NCBI GenBank assembly: GCA_016712175.1
Contig: JADJRQ010000002.1
Location: 62,001 to 126,000, forward strand
Length of the DNA: 64,000 nucleotides
Origin: Solirubrobacterales bacterium
GTDB taxonomy: Bacteria > Actinomycetota > Thermoleophilia > Solirubrobacterales > 70-9
Direction: 5' to 3'
Part shown: piece after piece, positions 34,739-43,252 of the stretch
How positions within the stretch are numbered: position 1 is the first letter of the stretch
Layout of the letters: every line of letters starts with the position of its first letter
Notes under the pieces: generated by a model
The model's database searches: none
What the model saw: only the letters and a program-made list of their open reading frames with translations
What the model was told of the DNA's origin: nothing
Made by a program: the position numbers and the translations under genes

Positions 34739-34763
34739 CCCTGCTGGCGCGGGGTTTTCTTTT
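34739..34763 (+). terminator. Rho-independent terminator downstream of att copy 3
   Basis: A six-pair stem ccctgc/gcgggg (one G-U) with loop tggc is followed by ttttctttt. It sits where a tRNA gene terminator would be, which suggests this copy kept the original tRNA 3' flank. Confidence 0.55.
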
Positions 34764-34860
34764 GTCTGGAGGGTCGTCTAAGTTGGGTCGAAAAAGAGGG
34801 TGGTTACTAAAGTGGTAACAACCGACTTAGCTCAGGGACGGTCGGCGCCGGCCGGGGCGG

Positions 34861-35301
34861 CTACTTGACGATGAGCTTGCCGTACATGCCCTGGGCGTAG
34901 TGGCCGGGCACGTTGCAGAACATCACGTACTTGCCGGACTTGAGCTGAAGCTTGGTCTTCCCGGCTTCGCCCGGCGGCAGCTCGGAGATCTCGCCGATCA
35001 CGTTGATCGCGTCCTCCTTGACGTCGCCGTTCTTGCTCGTGGGCAGCTTGCCGGGCTTGCGTCTTGTCCTCGCCACCACCAGCTCGTGCTCGCCGACGCC
35101 GACGTTCTTGGCTTTGATCTTCACACGGCCCGCCTTCGCCTTGGCGGCCTTGGGGCTGATCTTGAACTCGACCAGCTTGAACTTGAGTTGGTGCGACGAG
35201 CCGCCGACGGCAACCGGGCAGTCCGCGGCCTGGGCAACGGCGACGGTCGCCGCCAGCACGGTAGCCGCACCGATCAGCGTCGTACGGATTTTCCAGTTCA
35301 C
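34861..35301 (-). CDS. Secreted cupredoxin-like blue copper protein
   Basis: 146 residues from GTG at 35301, preceded by AGGAGA at a good distance; longer open starts are rejected because the hydrophobic signal (TTLIGAATVLAATVAVAQA) should be N-terminal. The type 1 copper site is visible: His in GVGEHELVV, then VMFCNVPGHYAQGMYGKL with Cys, His and Met. This is the plastocyanin/sulfocyanin-like fold, probably an extracytoplasmic electron carrier. The first half of the mature protein is Lys-rich. Confidence 0.83.
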   Translation of the reverse strand: MNWKIRTTLIGAATVLAATVAVAQAADCPVAVGGSSHQLKFKLVEFKISPKAAKAKAGRVKIKAKNVGVGEHELVVARTRRKPGKLPTSKNGDVKEDAINVIGEISELPPGEAGKTKLQLKSGKYVMFCNVPGHYAQGMYGKLIVK

Positions 35302-35591
35302 GATCTCTCCTAATCCCCGAGGGCGGTTGGCCTGATTCTTTGCGGACTCTAGCGGGATAGGAACCTCCTGGGTAAGAAGCCGCTGGAACGGGTCCAAAAA
35401 GTGCCACCGGAAGGCGCGGCTCCGCGCACGGTGTACGGGCGTCTCGACGGGTGAGGCCGCACTGAAATCGTCATCTACGCCGAGTGGAAGCGAACGGGCG
35501 AGTTCGGTGAGGAATCGTGCGAGCTGCGGGTAGAAGCCACTGGAATGGGCGGCGCGGTAGCCCTGGAACACGACTCTCCCAGCTGCTACTG
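35302..35591. other. Intergenic region upstream of the cupredoxin gene
   Basis: 290 bases between the divergent cupredoxin and small-membrane-protein genes. No gene or clear promoter is evident; minus-strand open frame here is the unused upstream extension of the cupredoxin frame. Confidence 0.4.
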
Positions 35592-35729
35592 ATGCTCGCC
35601 TACGTCGAACCGGGCGGGGTCACGGTCCTCGAAATATTCGTCGTGGTGCTAGTGATCGTTGTAGTTCTGGCGCTGGTCGCCGGCCTTGTCCTCTTCGTCC
35701 GTTGGGTATGGCGATCGGGTGGGGGCTAG
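35592..35729 (+). CDS. Small single-helix membrane protein
   Basis: 45 residues from ATG at 35592 (MLAYVEPGGVTVLEIFVVVL). One long membrane helix (LEIFVVVLVIVVVLALVAGL) ends in a basic RWVWRSGGG tail. Family unknown; a start further upstream at 35517 adds only polar residues. Confidence 0.45.
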   Translation: MLAYVEPGGVTVLEIFVVVLVIVVVLALVAGLVLFVRWVWRSGGG

Positions 35730-35857
35730 CCGGTGAGTCGCCCAACCCTCAGAACCGCTGGCCACGACGAAATGGTCTTAGCCTTAGGGTGGGCTGTCTG
35801 GGTGTGCCCTCAACGTGATCGTGGGCAGATTTCGAGCGTCCCCTACGATCTTGGTAT

Positions 35858-36499
35858 GTGCCAACAGCTTCCAGGTCTGCGTTGAGCCTGCTCGACGAAG
35901 TCATTGCCGCCCATGGGGGTCTCGATCGATGGGACCTGATCGAGACGGTTGCGCAAAGGATCCGCCTTGGCGGGATCGCCCTGCCGATGAAAGGCCAGGC
36001 CGATCCCCTCCGGGACACGAGAGCGACGGTCGAAGTCGGGCGGCCACGGGCGCGGTTTGAAAGCCTCGGTGTCTTTGATTCGAGCGAACCCCGGCCCCCG
36101 GGAATGGCGAGACGTCTGCGCTGGGACAGGGCTGACGTCCTGCACTTCGCCGGCTACGCGCTCTGGGGATACGTCACCGCCCCCTTCTTCTTCGCCCGGG
36201 ACGACGTCGAGGTCGAGGAGCTGAGCCGCCACCGGCTCAAAGTGACTTTTCCGGACTGGTTGCCAGTCCACAGCCGGGTCCAGACCTTCAAGTTCGGCCC
36301 CGATTGTCTGATTCAGCACTTCGACTACACCGCTGAGGTTTTCCTGGGAAAGCTCGGACTAGTGCGGCACCACTGTCTCGCACACGAAACCGTGGACGGA
36401 CTCGTCTTCTATCCCCGCAGACGGGTCGTGCCGAGAGGACTTCCCGGCCCGACGCTCGTCGCTATCGAGTTCTCGGACATCAAAGTCACCGACGCCTGA
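35858..36499 (+). CDS. Hypothetical protein, possibly LolA-like beta-rich
   Basis: 213 residues from GTG at 35858 (MPTASRSALSLLDEVIAAHG). There is no signal peptide. The sequence alternates strands with aromatic residues (ALWGYVTAPFFFARDDVEVE, RLKVTFPDWLPVHSRVQTFK) and ends LVAIEFSDIKVTDA. Many single-domain proteins of this shape bind hydrophobic ligands, but I recognise no specific family. Confidence 0.62.
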   Translation: MPTASRSALSLLDEVIAAHGGLDRWDLIETVAQRIRLGGIALPMKGQADPLRDTRATVEVGRPRARFESLGVFDSSEPRPPGMARRLRWDRADVLHFAGYALWGYVTAPFFFARDDVEVEELSRHRLKVTFPDWLPVHSRVQTFKFGPDCLIQHFDYTAEVFLGKLGLVRHHCLAHETVDGLVFYPRRRVVPRGLPGPTLVAIEFSDIKVTDA

Positions 36500-36589
36500 T
36501 TCACCGATCGGGTGTCAGCGAGTCGGCTTCGGCCCCTCGGGCCACCGGGTGTATCCAGGCTAGCGCCTGACGATGTTGTGGACAACCTG

Positions 36590-36610
36590 AGGGTGTCAAC
36601 AGGGTGTCAA
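36590..36610. repeat. Arm-like 10-bp direct repeat upstream of att copy 4
   Basis: agggtgtcaa occurs at 36590-36599 and 36601-36610, about 40 bases before att copy 4. Short direct repeats flanking a tRNA core resemble integrase arm sites. Confidence 0.55.
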
Positions 36611-36647
36611 TACAAGCCACGGATACAGCCCGAACTGCCTTCTTGCC

Positions 36648-36691
36648 ATCACAATCCCCGTGTCGGGGGTTCAAGCCCCTCCCCCGGTATT
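36648..36691 (+). repeat. Att core copy 4
   Basis: 44 bases matching the tRNA-Met 3' end with a few substitutions (c for t, c for g, c for t, and tatt for tact at the end). Its last bases form part of the stop codon (TAA, reverse strand) of the surface-protein gene at 36690. Confidence 0.8.
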
Positions 36692-38381
36692 ACTTCCTGA
36701 CTTTGATGCGCCGCTTGACGCTCATGCGGCCGGCGTTTGAGGTAGTCACCTTGAACCGGAGCTTCGTCTTTCCCGCCTTTTTCGGCTTCAGCTTGACTTT
36801 GACGGTCCTGGCGCTTCTGGCCGAGATCCTTCCGACAGTGGCCCTGAAGCGGACCCCCTTGCCTTTGACCTTGAGCTTCACTCCCCTGGCGCGGGCGTCT
36901 CCAGAGTTTGAAATCCTCACCCGGTAGGTGGCCTTCTTGCGGTTCCTGACCCTGACGGGCCCCTTGACCTTAATCTTGAGGTTCGCGGCCTTCGGGTCGG
37001 TGGTCTGCGGGCTCCCGGCCTCCGGGTCGGTCGCATCCGACCCGGCGACGTCCAATTCTGCATCGATTCCCGAGACGTTCTGGCCATATGTCAGCGAAAC
37101 CGGAGCGGCTTCCGCGAGACTTGCCTTGTCGTCGTAGAACTCTGAAACCACTGCGGAGCCAGGGTTGTGACAGTCGCTGAACTTCAGCCTGTAGTCGCCG
37201 GCGGTGAACTGGTCGATTACGTAGCCGCCATCGAAATCGGTTCGTCCGAAGTTCCCCAGGTTTCCCTGGCCGTCGTACGTATCAACACAGATATCGTCCA
37301 AAGGCTTGCCCGAGCTGTCTGTGACCGTGCCGGAAATCGAGGCGCCCCCGTTCGACAGGCTGTTGATGCCCGTTCTGGTTGAACCCTGTGTCACATAAAC
37401 CGGGGTGGCATTCGCGAGGGTTCCCTTGCCGCGGTAGAAGTCACTGCTGCTGAAAGCCAACCCGGGATCCAATTCGCCCCAGCAATCCAATTGGAATCCG
37501 ACCCGGTAGTCGCCGGTCTTCAGCCGGTCAAACCTGTAGGCGTCGTGTACGCCGGTGCCAGGGAAGAAGTTGACGGAGTCCACCTGGCTTCCGCTCGAGT
37601 CATAAACCGATGCGGAGGCAGAACAGTGGACGGGGGCGACAGATGATTCGATCGAGTAGATGCCAGTGATCGACCCACCCGGGGCCAGTTCAGCATTGAT
37701 GCCGGGAGTGTTCGAACCCGCCGTGACCGAAATCGTCGTCGCTTCGTCGAGGTCTGCCTTGTCCGGATAGAACTCGCTGATCACGTTGTCGCCGTCGTCG
37801 CAGCGCCTGAACTTGATCTTGTAGTGACCTGATTCCAGCCCGCCCACTCTGTAGTTACCGCTTGTGTCGGTCCGGCCTTCGCCGGCCCAACCGTGGGTGC
37901 CGCCAAGCGCTGTCACGCAGGTGCCTTGATGGGGTCCGCCCGAGCCGTTCGTGACCTTTCCCGAGATCGAGCCGCCCGTCGCCAACTGGGCGTTGATGTC
38001 CGGTGTATCGGCGCCGTCGGTGGCCGACACCGGCGTTGCTTCCGCCAGGGTTTCCTTGTCGTTGTACCACTCGTCGAAGACGTTGACGTTGTTGCCACAT
38101 CGCGAGAACAGGATCTTGTAATCCCCGGTCTCCGCGAACCCCAGCGAGTAGTTGCCGCTCGAATCGGTTTCGTCACCGCTCGAGTTCCCGTCCGAATCGA
38201 ACCATGCCACGCATACGTCGGCCAATGGATTATCCGCGGCACCGGTGACCTTGCCCGAGATCGTGCCGGTACCGAACGCACCCGCGGGTGTCGGCGAAAA
38301 GGCGAGCAGGGCCACGAACGCGGCCAGCATGACGGGCAGCCAACCGACTCTCGTGAAATTGATCGCTCTTGTCTTACTCAA
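36690..38381 (-). CDS. Secreted protein with four carboxypeptidase-regulatory-like repeats and basic C-terminal domain
   Basis: 563 residues. A signal peptide (WLPVMLAAFVALLAFSPTPA) precedes four repeats of about 100 residues, each with GxISGxVT...G...C, DSSGNYSLG- or DTSGNYRVG-like strands, GDYKILFSRC-like strands and FYxDKxxLxEA. These are SdrD-B/CarboxypepD_reg-like beta-sandwich modules with paired cysteines. The last about 95 residues (KIKVKGPVRVRNRKKATYRV onward) are a basic beta-sandwich ending RRIKVRK, similar to the tail of the protein at 9704-11161. It is probably a surface adhesin or scaffold. Its stop abuts att copy 4. Confidence 0.8.
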   Translation of the reverse strand: MSKTRAINFTRVGWLPVMLAAFVALLAFSPTPAGAFGTGTISGKVTGAADNPLADVCVAWFDSDGNSSGDETDSSGNYSLGFAETGDYKILFSRCGNNVNVFDEWYNDKETLAEATPVSATDGADTPDINAQLATGGSISGKVTNGSGGPHQGTCVTALGGTHGWAGEGRTDTSGNYRVGGLESGHYKIKFRRCDDGDNVISEFYPDKADLDEATTISVTAGSNTPGINAELAPGGSITGIYSIESSVAPVHCSASASVYDSSGSQVDSVNFFPGTGVHDAYRFDRLKTGDYRVGFQLDCWGELDPGLAFSSSDFYRGKGTLANATPVYVTQGSTRTGINSLSNGGASISGTVTDSSGKPLDDICVDTYDGQGNLGNFGRTDFDGGYVIDQFTAGDYRLKFSDCHNPGSAVVSEFYDDKASLAEAAPVSLTYGQNVSGIDAELDVAGSDATDPEAGSPQTTDPKAANLKIKVKGPVRVRNRKKATYRVRISNSGDARARGVKLKVKGKGVRFRATVGRISARSARTVKVKLKPKKAGKTKLRFKVTTSNAGRMSVKRRIKVRK

Positions 38382-38700
38382 TGGATGTCCCTGTCCCGTC
38401 TACTGCTAATACCCCAGTCTACGGCCCGTTCAGGTAGAGCGGTGGACTTGACGTTCAATTCCCTCCCCCGGTTGTTCCAATGATCCCGCCGTAGCGCGGT
38501 TCTCTGCTCAAACGTGGGCGGCTTTCACTCCGAAATGACGGATGTCGGTACGATGCTGTTGTCTGGTTGCCTGGGAGCCTGGATCCTCGGAGGTGGATGT
38601 GGGAATCCGTGACCGGTAGCCGGCATTTTCTGGCCGCAACTTTGGGAACAGCCAGGTTTTTCTTGATTGAATCGGGACTTCAAAGGGAGAGAGAACGAGA
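38382..38700. other. Junction between segments D and E
   Basis: About 320 bases between divergent surface-protein genes, containing att copy 5 and, after it, a weak hairpin (ccgc/gcgg near 38486-38499) followed by ttctct. No gene seen. Confidence 0.45.
38453..38472 (+). repeat. Att core copy 5 (degenerate)
   Basis: gttcaattccctcccccggt matches the tRNA T-loop to 3' end with one mismatch in 20. Upstream ggtagagcggtgga at 38432-38445 vaguely recalls the tRNA D arm. The T stem is lost, so this is a relic. Confidence 0.6.
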
Positions 38701-41426
38701 ATGAGGGAGATCATGCCAACGTTCGTCAGGCTGCTGGTAGTGGTGGTTGCATTGGCAGGGTTGGGGGCACTGGGAGCACCGGCGTCAATCGCCAATACCG
38801 CTGCCACTTCGACTCAGCAAGACCAGTTAAAGGTCGAACGGACCAAGCGGATCAAGCGGTGCAAGAAGCCGGCCAGCAAGGCACAGAAGCGCGTCCGCAA
38901 GGCAAATCGCACGATGCGGAAGGCGAAGAAGCGCTTGCGCCGGGCAAGGACGACCCGTAGCGCGAAAACCGTGCGCAAGGCCAAGAAACGGGTCCGCAAG
39001 ACCAGGCAAAGGGTCCGCAAGGCCAAGAAAGTAGCCAAGAAGGCCAAGCGCAAGAGCCGCTCCTGCCGAAACGGAGTCAAGGCGTGGTACCAGAAGGAAC
39101 TGGACAAGCTCAAGCCCCCGGTCGATCCTCCGGTTGACCCGCCGGTTGACCCGCCGGCGAAATGGGAGTCTTCGTGTGCCGCCGTACCGTCCAATTCGTT
39201 CAAGGCTTGCGGCAGCGTCGGCGACGCCTACGTCACCGGTACCGATCCGGGGACCGCTCTGACCCTGATCAACGGCGCGGGTCAAACAGTCAAGACCGGT
39301 GTAGCCGACGATTTTGGCGCGAAGGACTTCTACGACGTCAAGCCCGGCCCCGGTTATGCGGTCAAGGCGCAACCCTCAGGTGAAGCGGCGGTCAGCAGCG
39401 GGAAGTTCCGCATCCTCGCCCCTGACGAGAACCCGCCAGAGTCATTCTTTGATCCGATCGATCTGAAGCCCGGACTCAACTACGTGGAGATGCGGGACGG
39501 GGTCGAACTGGCGATGACCGTGCGACTGCCCTTCGGCAAGACGATGGCGGATGGTCCTTTCCCGACCATGATCGAGCACTCGGGCTACGAAACGGCAGCT
39601 CCCCACGACCTGCTGGGGTCGTTTCTGACCGGGACCAGCGACCCGCTCGCCCCGACCACCTCGACCGCGATCGGTGCGCTGATCGGACCGCAGTCAGGCT
39701 TCGCAGCCGTGTCGGTGCAGATGCGCGGCTCCGGTTGTTCCGGTGGCGCCTACGATCTGTTCGGACTTCCGACCACGTATGACGGTTACGACATGGTCGA
39801 AGCGGTCGCCGCCCAGGACTGGGTCAGGGCAAAGTCGGCATGGGCGGCATCTCATACTCGGGAATCAGCCAGCTGTTTGCAGCCGGCACCCAGCCACCTC
39901 ACCTGGCGGCAATCTCGCCGATGTCGGTGACCGACGACATCTATCAGGGGACTGGTTTCCCCGGGGGCATCTTCAACAACGGCTTTGCCTACAGCTGGAT
40001 CAGCGGACGGGCGGCGGATGCCCAGCCAGCGCCCGGGGGTGGTCATATCTGGGCAAGGATCATGTCCACCGACGGTGACTCCGCCGTCGCCGACCCGGTC
40101 CTGCGGGAAACCCAGAAGCAGCATTGCCTGGACAACCAGGAGTTGCGCCTTCAGACCCGGGACTTCAACGACGAGATCGAGAACAATCCGTTCCGGACCG
40201 CGTCGCTCTTCGATAACCGGGCGCCCGGCGCCTGGATGAAGCGGATCAAGGTACCGGTGTTCTTCCTCGGCCAATTCCAGGACGAGCAGACAGGCGGCCA
40301 CTTCCCGGAAGCGCTTCACACACTCCAGGGCAAGAAGGACGTCTGGATAACGCTCCAGAACGGCGTGCATGTGGACGCGCTCGGCCCGAGCACGGTCACG
40401 AAATGGCTCGAGTTCATGAAGTTGTTCGTCGCGGATGAGGTTCCCAGGATGCCGCCGCTGCTGGTCTCCCTGAGTGGCACCCTCTACGAGGAGCTGGCCG
40501 ATGCCGGCGCCCTGCCGATCGACGAGTCCGAGCTGGCAGGGATGCCGAACGTGGGCGCGGCCATGGCCGCGTTTCGAAATAACCCGCGGGTGCGACTCCT
40601 GATGGACAACGGTGCCGCGATTCCCGATGATCCCGGGGCGATCGGCGCCGCCTGGGAGACGAATTTCAATGACTGGCCGATCCCGTCGCTCACGCCGACC
40701 TCTTACTTCCTCGGCCCGGACGGAGAGCTGAGCGAGTCAGAGACGCAACCTGGGGACGCGACCTATGACTCCGACCCGAGCGCCCGTCCGGCCAGGACCC
40801 TTGGGGCCAACGCCCAGGGTGATTCCTGGCTGGCCCAGCCGCCCTACAACTGGCAGCCGGTGGCTGCCGGCAAGGGGCTCGGCTGGACCAGCGACGCCCT
40901 GTCCGAGGACACCTTCATCGCCGGCCCGTCCAGTCTCGATGTCTATCTGAAATCGAGCAAAGCGGACACGGACCTGCAGGTCACGTTGACCGAGGTCCGG
41001 CCCGACGGCAAGGAGACCTACATCCAGAACGGGTGGCTGCGGGCGTCGCACCGCGCAATCGACCCGGAGCTCTCGACTGCGAACGATCCGGTCCAGTCGC
41101 ATCTGGAGCAGGATGCCGAGGATCTGGTGGCGAACCAGTTCAACCTGACCCGAATCCAGATCTTCCCGGTCACGCATGTATTCCGGGCGGGATCGAAGAT
41201 CAGGGTGAACCTCCAGGCTCCGGGTGGCGACCGGACCATCTGGGACTTCGACACGATCGAAACGGGCGACACCCAGAACACGATCGGCTTCGGCGATGTC
41301 ACCCCTTCGAAGCTGGTGCTGCCGGTGATTCCGGGCCAGACGGCGGAGGGTACCCCGCTGCCGGGGCCGACCGCCCTGCGCGGTCAGCCCAGCCGGCTGT
41401 ACGTGCAGGCCGCAAACGGAGGCTGA
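38701..41426 (+). CDS. CocE/NonD-type X-Pro dipeptidyl-peptidase-like hydrolase, one frameshift
   Basis: About 908 residues once one frameshift near 39830 is repaired. A signal peptide (LLVVVVALAGLGALGAP) is followed by a 90-residue Lys/Arg-rich helical segment (RKAKKRVRKTRQRVRKAKK), a VDPPVDPPVDPP linker, and an alpha/beta-hydrolase domain with the catalytic Ser in GMGGISYSGISQLFAAG. A C-terminal jelly-roll (LDVYLKSSKADTDLQVTLTE) is usual for CocE/PepX enzymes. The unshifted frame reads DWVRAKSAWAA where DWVQGKVGMGG is expected, implying one lost base. It probably cleaves esters or peptides outside the cell. Confidence 0.82.
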
Positions 41427-41602
41427 TCAGGCCCGGGCCTCGGCCCGCGTTCTCGGATCGAAGGATTAGGGCCGTCTTCGACGGATTTGCTATTTCAGTC
41501 GGGTTGTGATACAAGCTCGAAAAGAGGGCATGACGGCCCCGAAAGGGGACGCATGGGGAATGAGCTCCGTGGAGCGAATGTCGTGCTCGGGAGGCGATAG
41601 TC

Positions 41603-43150
41603 GTGTTTTCCGCTGCCACTGGACACACATTCAAGCGCTCGATTTCTTGTCGGTCCGTTTCAGCCCTATGGCTGAGTCTCGCTGGCTTGGTTGGCCTGAT
41701 CGCGATGCTTCTTGTAGCGGCACCTGCGCAGGCGGCGATCGTCGAGGGCTCTACCAACCCTGCCAATATTTCAAAGGCGATGGTGGCAACCCAGAGCCCG
41801 CCATTGCAGACCGGATCGACGATTGCACCGAGTCCCTACGGCTACTCCCCCTCGCCGTCAGGAATCGGCAAGCTCGACGATGGCAACCCGAGTACCCCGA
41901 ATGTGCCGCTCGCCGGGTTCCCGACCGAGGGCGACACCTTTGCGGTGCTGACCAACGGTGACGCGGAGCTCGCCGACGATCCCAACAACGCCGGGGCCAG
42001 CGGCGTCGCGCACGGTAGCGGCCAGCTGGGCGCCGGACGTGAGTTGGCGAACGACCCGACCATCCTTCGGGTCGACATCAACGTGCCGCAGAACCAAAGT
42101 TGCGTCGCGTTTGACTTCAAGTTCCTCTCGGAGGAGTTCTTCGAGTTTGTCGATGCGGGCGTCAACGACACATTTGTCGGCGAGCTCGGCCCGCAGCCGA
42201 CCTGGACCACGACGAACCCGGACGGGACCATCGTACTCGCTCCGGATGACTTCGCCGCGGGGGAAGGCGATCTGATCTCGGTTGACTCTCAGGGACCGAG
42301 CGCCGCGACCGCTGAGAACGCTGCCGGTACAACCTACGACGGGGCGACGCCGATTCTGATCGGTCGGACGCCGGTGAAACCGGGGCTGAACAGCCTGCAC
42401 TTCTCTATTTTCGACCTCGGTGACTCCATCTATGACTCCGCCGTGTTCCTAGACAACCTGAGGACCACCAACGAGACCGGCAGTCAATGCAAGTCGCTCG
42501 CCGTGGATCCCTATGAAGGCACGACCGGGACGAAGTTTCCAGGTGATGACGGCGATCCGGGTACGCCGATAAACCTGGATCTTGACGAGGGTCTGAGCGG
42601 GTTCCAGACGCAGCTTTATTGCGACCTGCCGGCCGGCTCCCCCATTGGCTGCACAAACAACCTCGGTGTCACGCTAAACCTGCCGAGCGGCGAGACTGCG
42701 ACCAAGAAGGCCAAGCTTCTGGCAAGCACGGCTCCGACAGCGGTCGCAGGTGGCGAGGTGAAGCTCGCCGCGAACGAGACCAAGACAGTGAAGGTCCCGA
42801 CCACCAACGAGGGCAAGGCAGCCCTGCAGGCGACCTCCCAGCAGCGGGCGGCCGCCGAAAAGGCTGCGAGAGCGGCGAAGAAGAAGGCGAAGAAGGCCAA
42901 GAAGAAGGCCAAAAAGGCCAAGAAGAAGGCCAAAAAGCTCAAGAAGAAGGGAAAGAAGGGTAAGAAGAAGGCCAAGAAGCTGAAAAAGAAGGCCAAGAAG
43001 CTGAACAAACAAGCCAAGCGCCAGAAGAAGAAGCAGACGGCCAAGAAGCAGGAGGCGACCGAATTGGCCACCGCGACCGGGACGCTTAGTGTTCAGAACC
43101 CGGACAACGGCACTACCGCGGAGGTAGCGGTACAGGTCGTGATTCCCTGA
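41603..43150 (+). CDS. Choice-of-anchor L domain protein with histone-like Lys-rich tail
   Basis: 515 residues from GTG at 41603. A signal peptide (LAGLVGLIAMLLVAAPAQAA) is followed by a choice-of-anchor L-type domain: GRELANDPTILRVDINVPQN, SCVAFDFKFLSEEFFEF and SAVFLDNLR. Residues 400-490 are almost pure Lys/Ala (repeating AKKKAKKAKKKAKK), like histone H1, then a short beta-strand end. The Lys tract could bind anionic wall polymers or DNA. The gene ends segment E, 50 bases before att copy 6. Confidence 0.78.
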   Translation: MFSAATGHTFKRSISCRSVSALWLSLAGLVGLIAMLLVAAPAQAAIVEGSTNPANISKAMVATQSPPLQTGSTIAPSPYGYSPSPSGIGKLDDGNPSTPNVPLAGFPTEGDTFAVLTNGDAELADDPNNAGASGVAHGSGQLGAGRELANDPTILRVDINVPQNQSCVAFDFKFLSEEFFEFVDAGVNDTFVGELGPQPTWTTTNPDGTIVLAPDDFAAGEGDLISVDSQGPSAATAENAAGTTYDGATPILIGRTPVKPGLNSLHFSIFDLGDSIYDSAVFLDNLRTTNETGSQCKSLAVDPYEGTTGTKFPGDDGDPGTPINLDLDEGLSGFQTQLYCDLPAGSPIGCTNNLGVTLNLPSGETATKKAKLLASTAPTAVAGGEVKLAANETKTVKVPTTNEGKAALQATSQQRAAAEKAARAAKKKAKKAKKKAKKAKKKAKKLKKKGKKGKKKAKKLKKKAKKLNKQAKRQKKKQTAKKQEATELATATGTLSVQNPDNGTTAEVAVQVVIP

Positions 43151-43201
43151 AAGGCGACACCGAGAGGAGGAAGACGGGATCCCCACTGTGTTGGTGAGTC
43201 T

Positions 43202-43232
43202 GCGTGTCGGGGGTTCAAGTCCCTCCCCCGGT
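43202..43232 (+). repeat. Att core copy 6 (right end of the array)
   Basis: 31 bases identical to 17163-17193 of the tRNA-Met gene (gcgtgtcgg through cccggt). The sequence then diverges into the 3' end of the minus-strand dehydrogenase gene. It is probably the outermost surviving boundary. Confidence 0.85.
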
Positions 43233-43252
43233 TCTTCAGGCCAAGCTGCCTT

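Larger units (their letters stand above)
34473..34860. other. Junction between segments B and C
   Basis: About 390 bases with no gene. It contains a 10-bp direct repeat tgcgtccaac (34584-34593 and 34596-34605), att copy 3 and a terminator-like hairpin. Confidence 0.5.
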
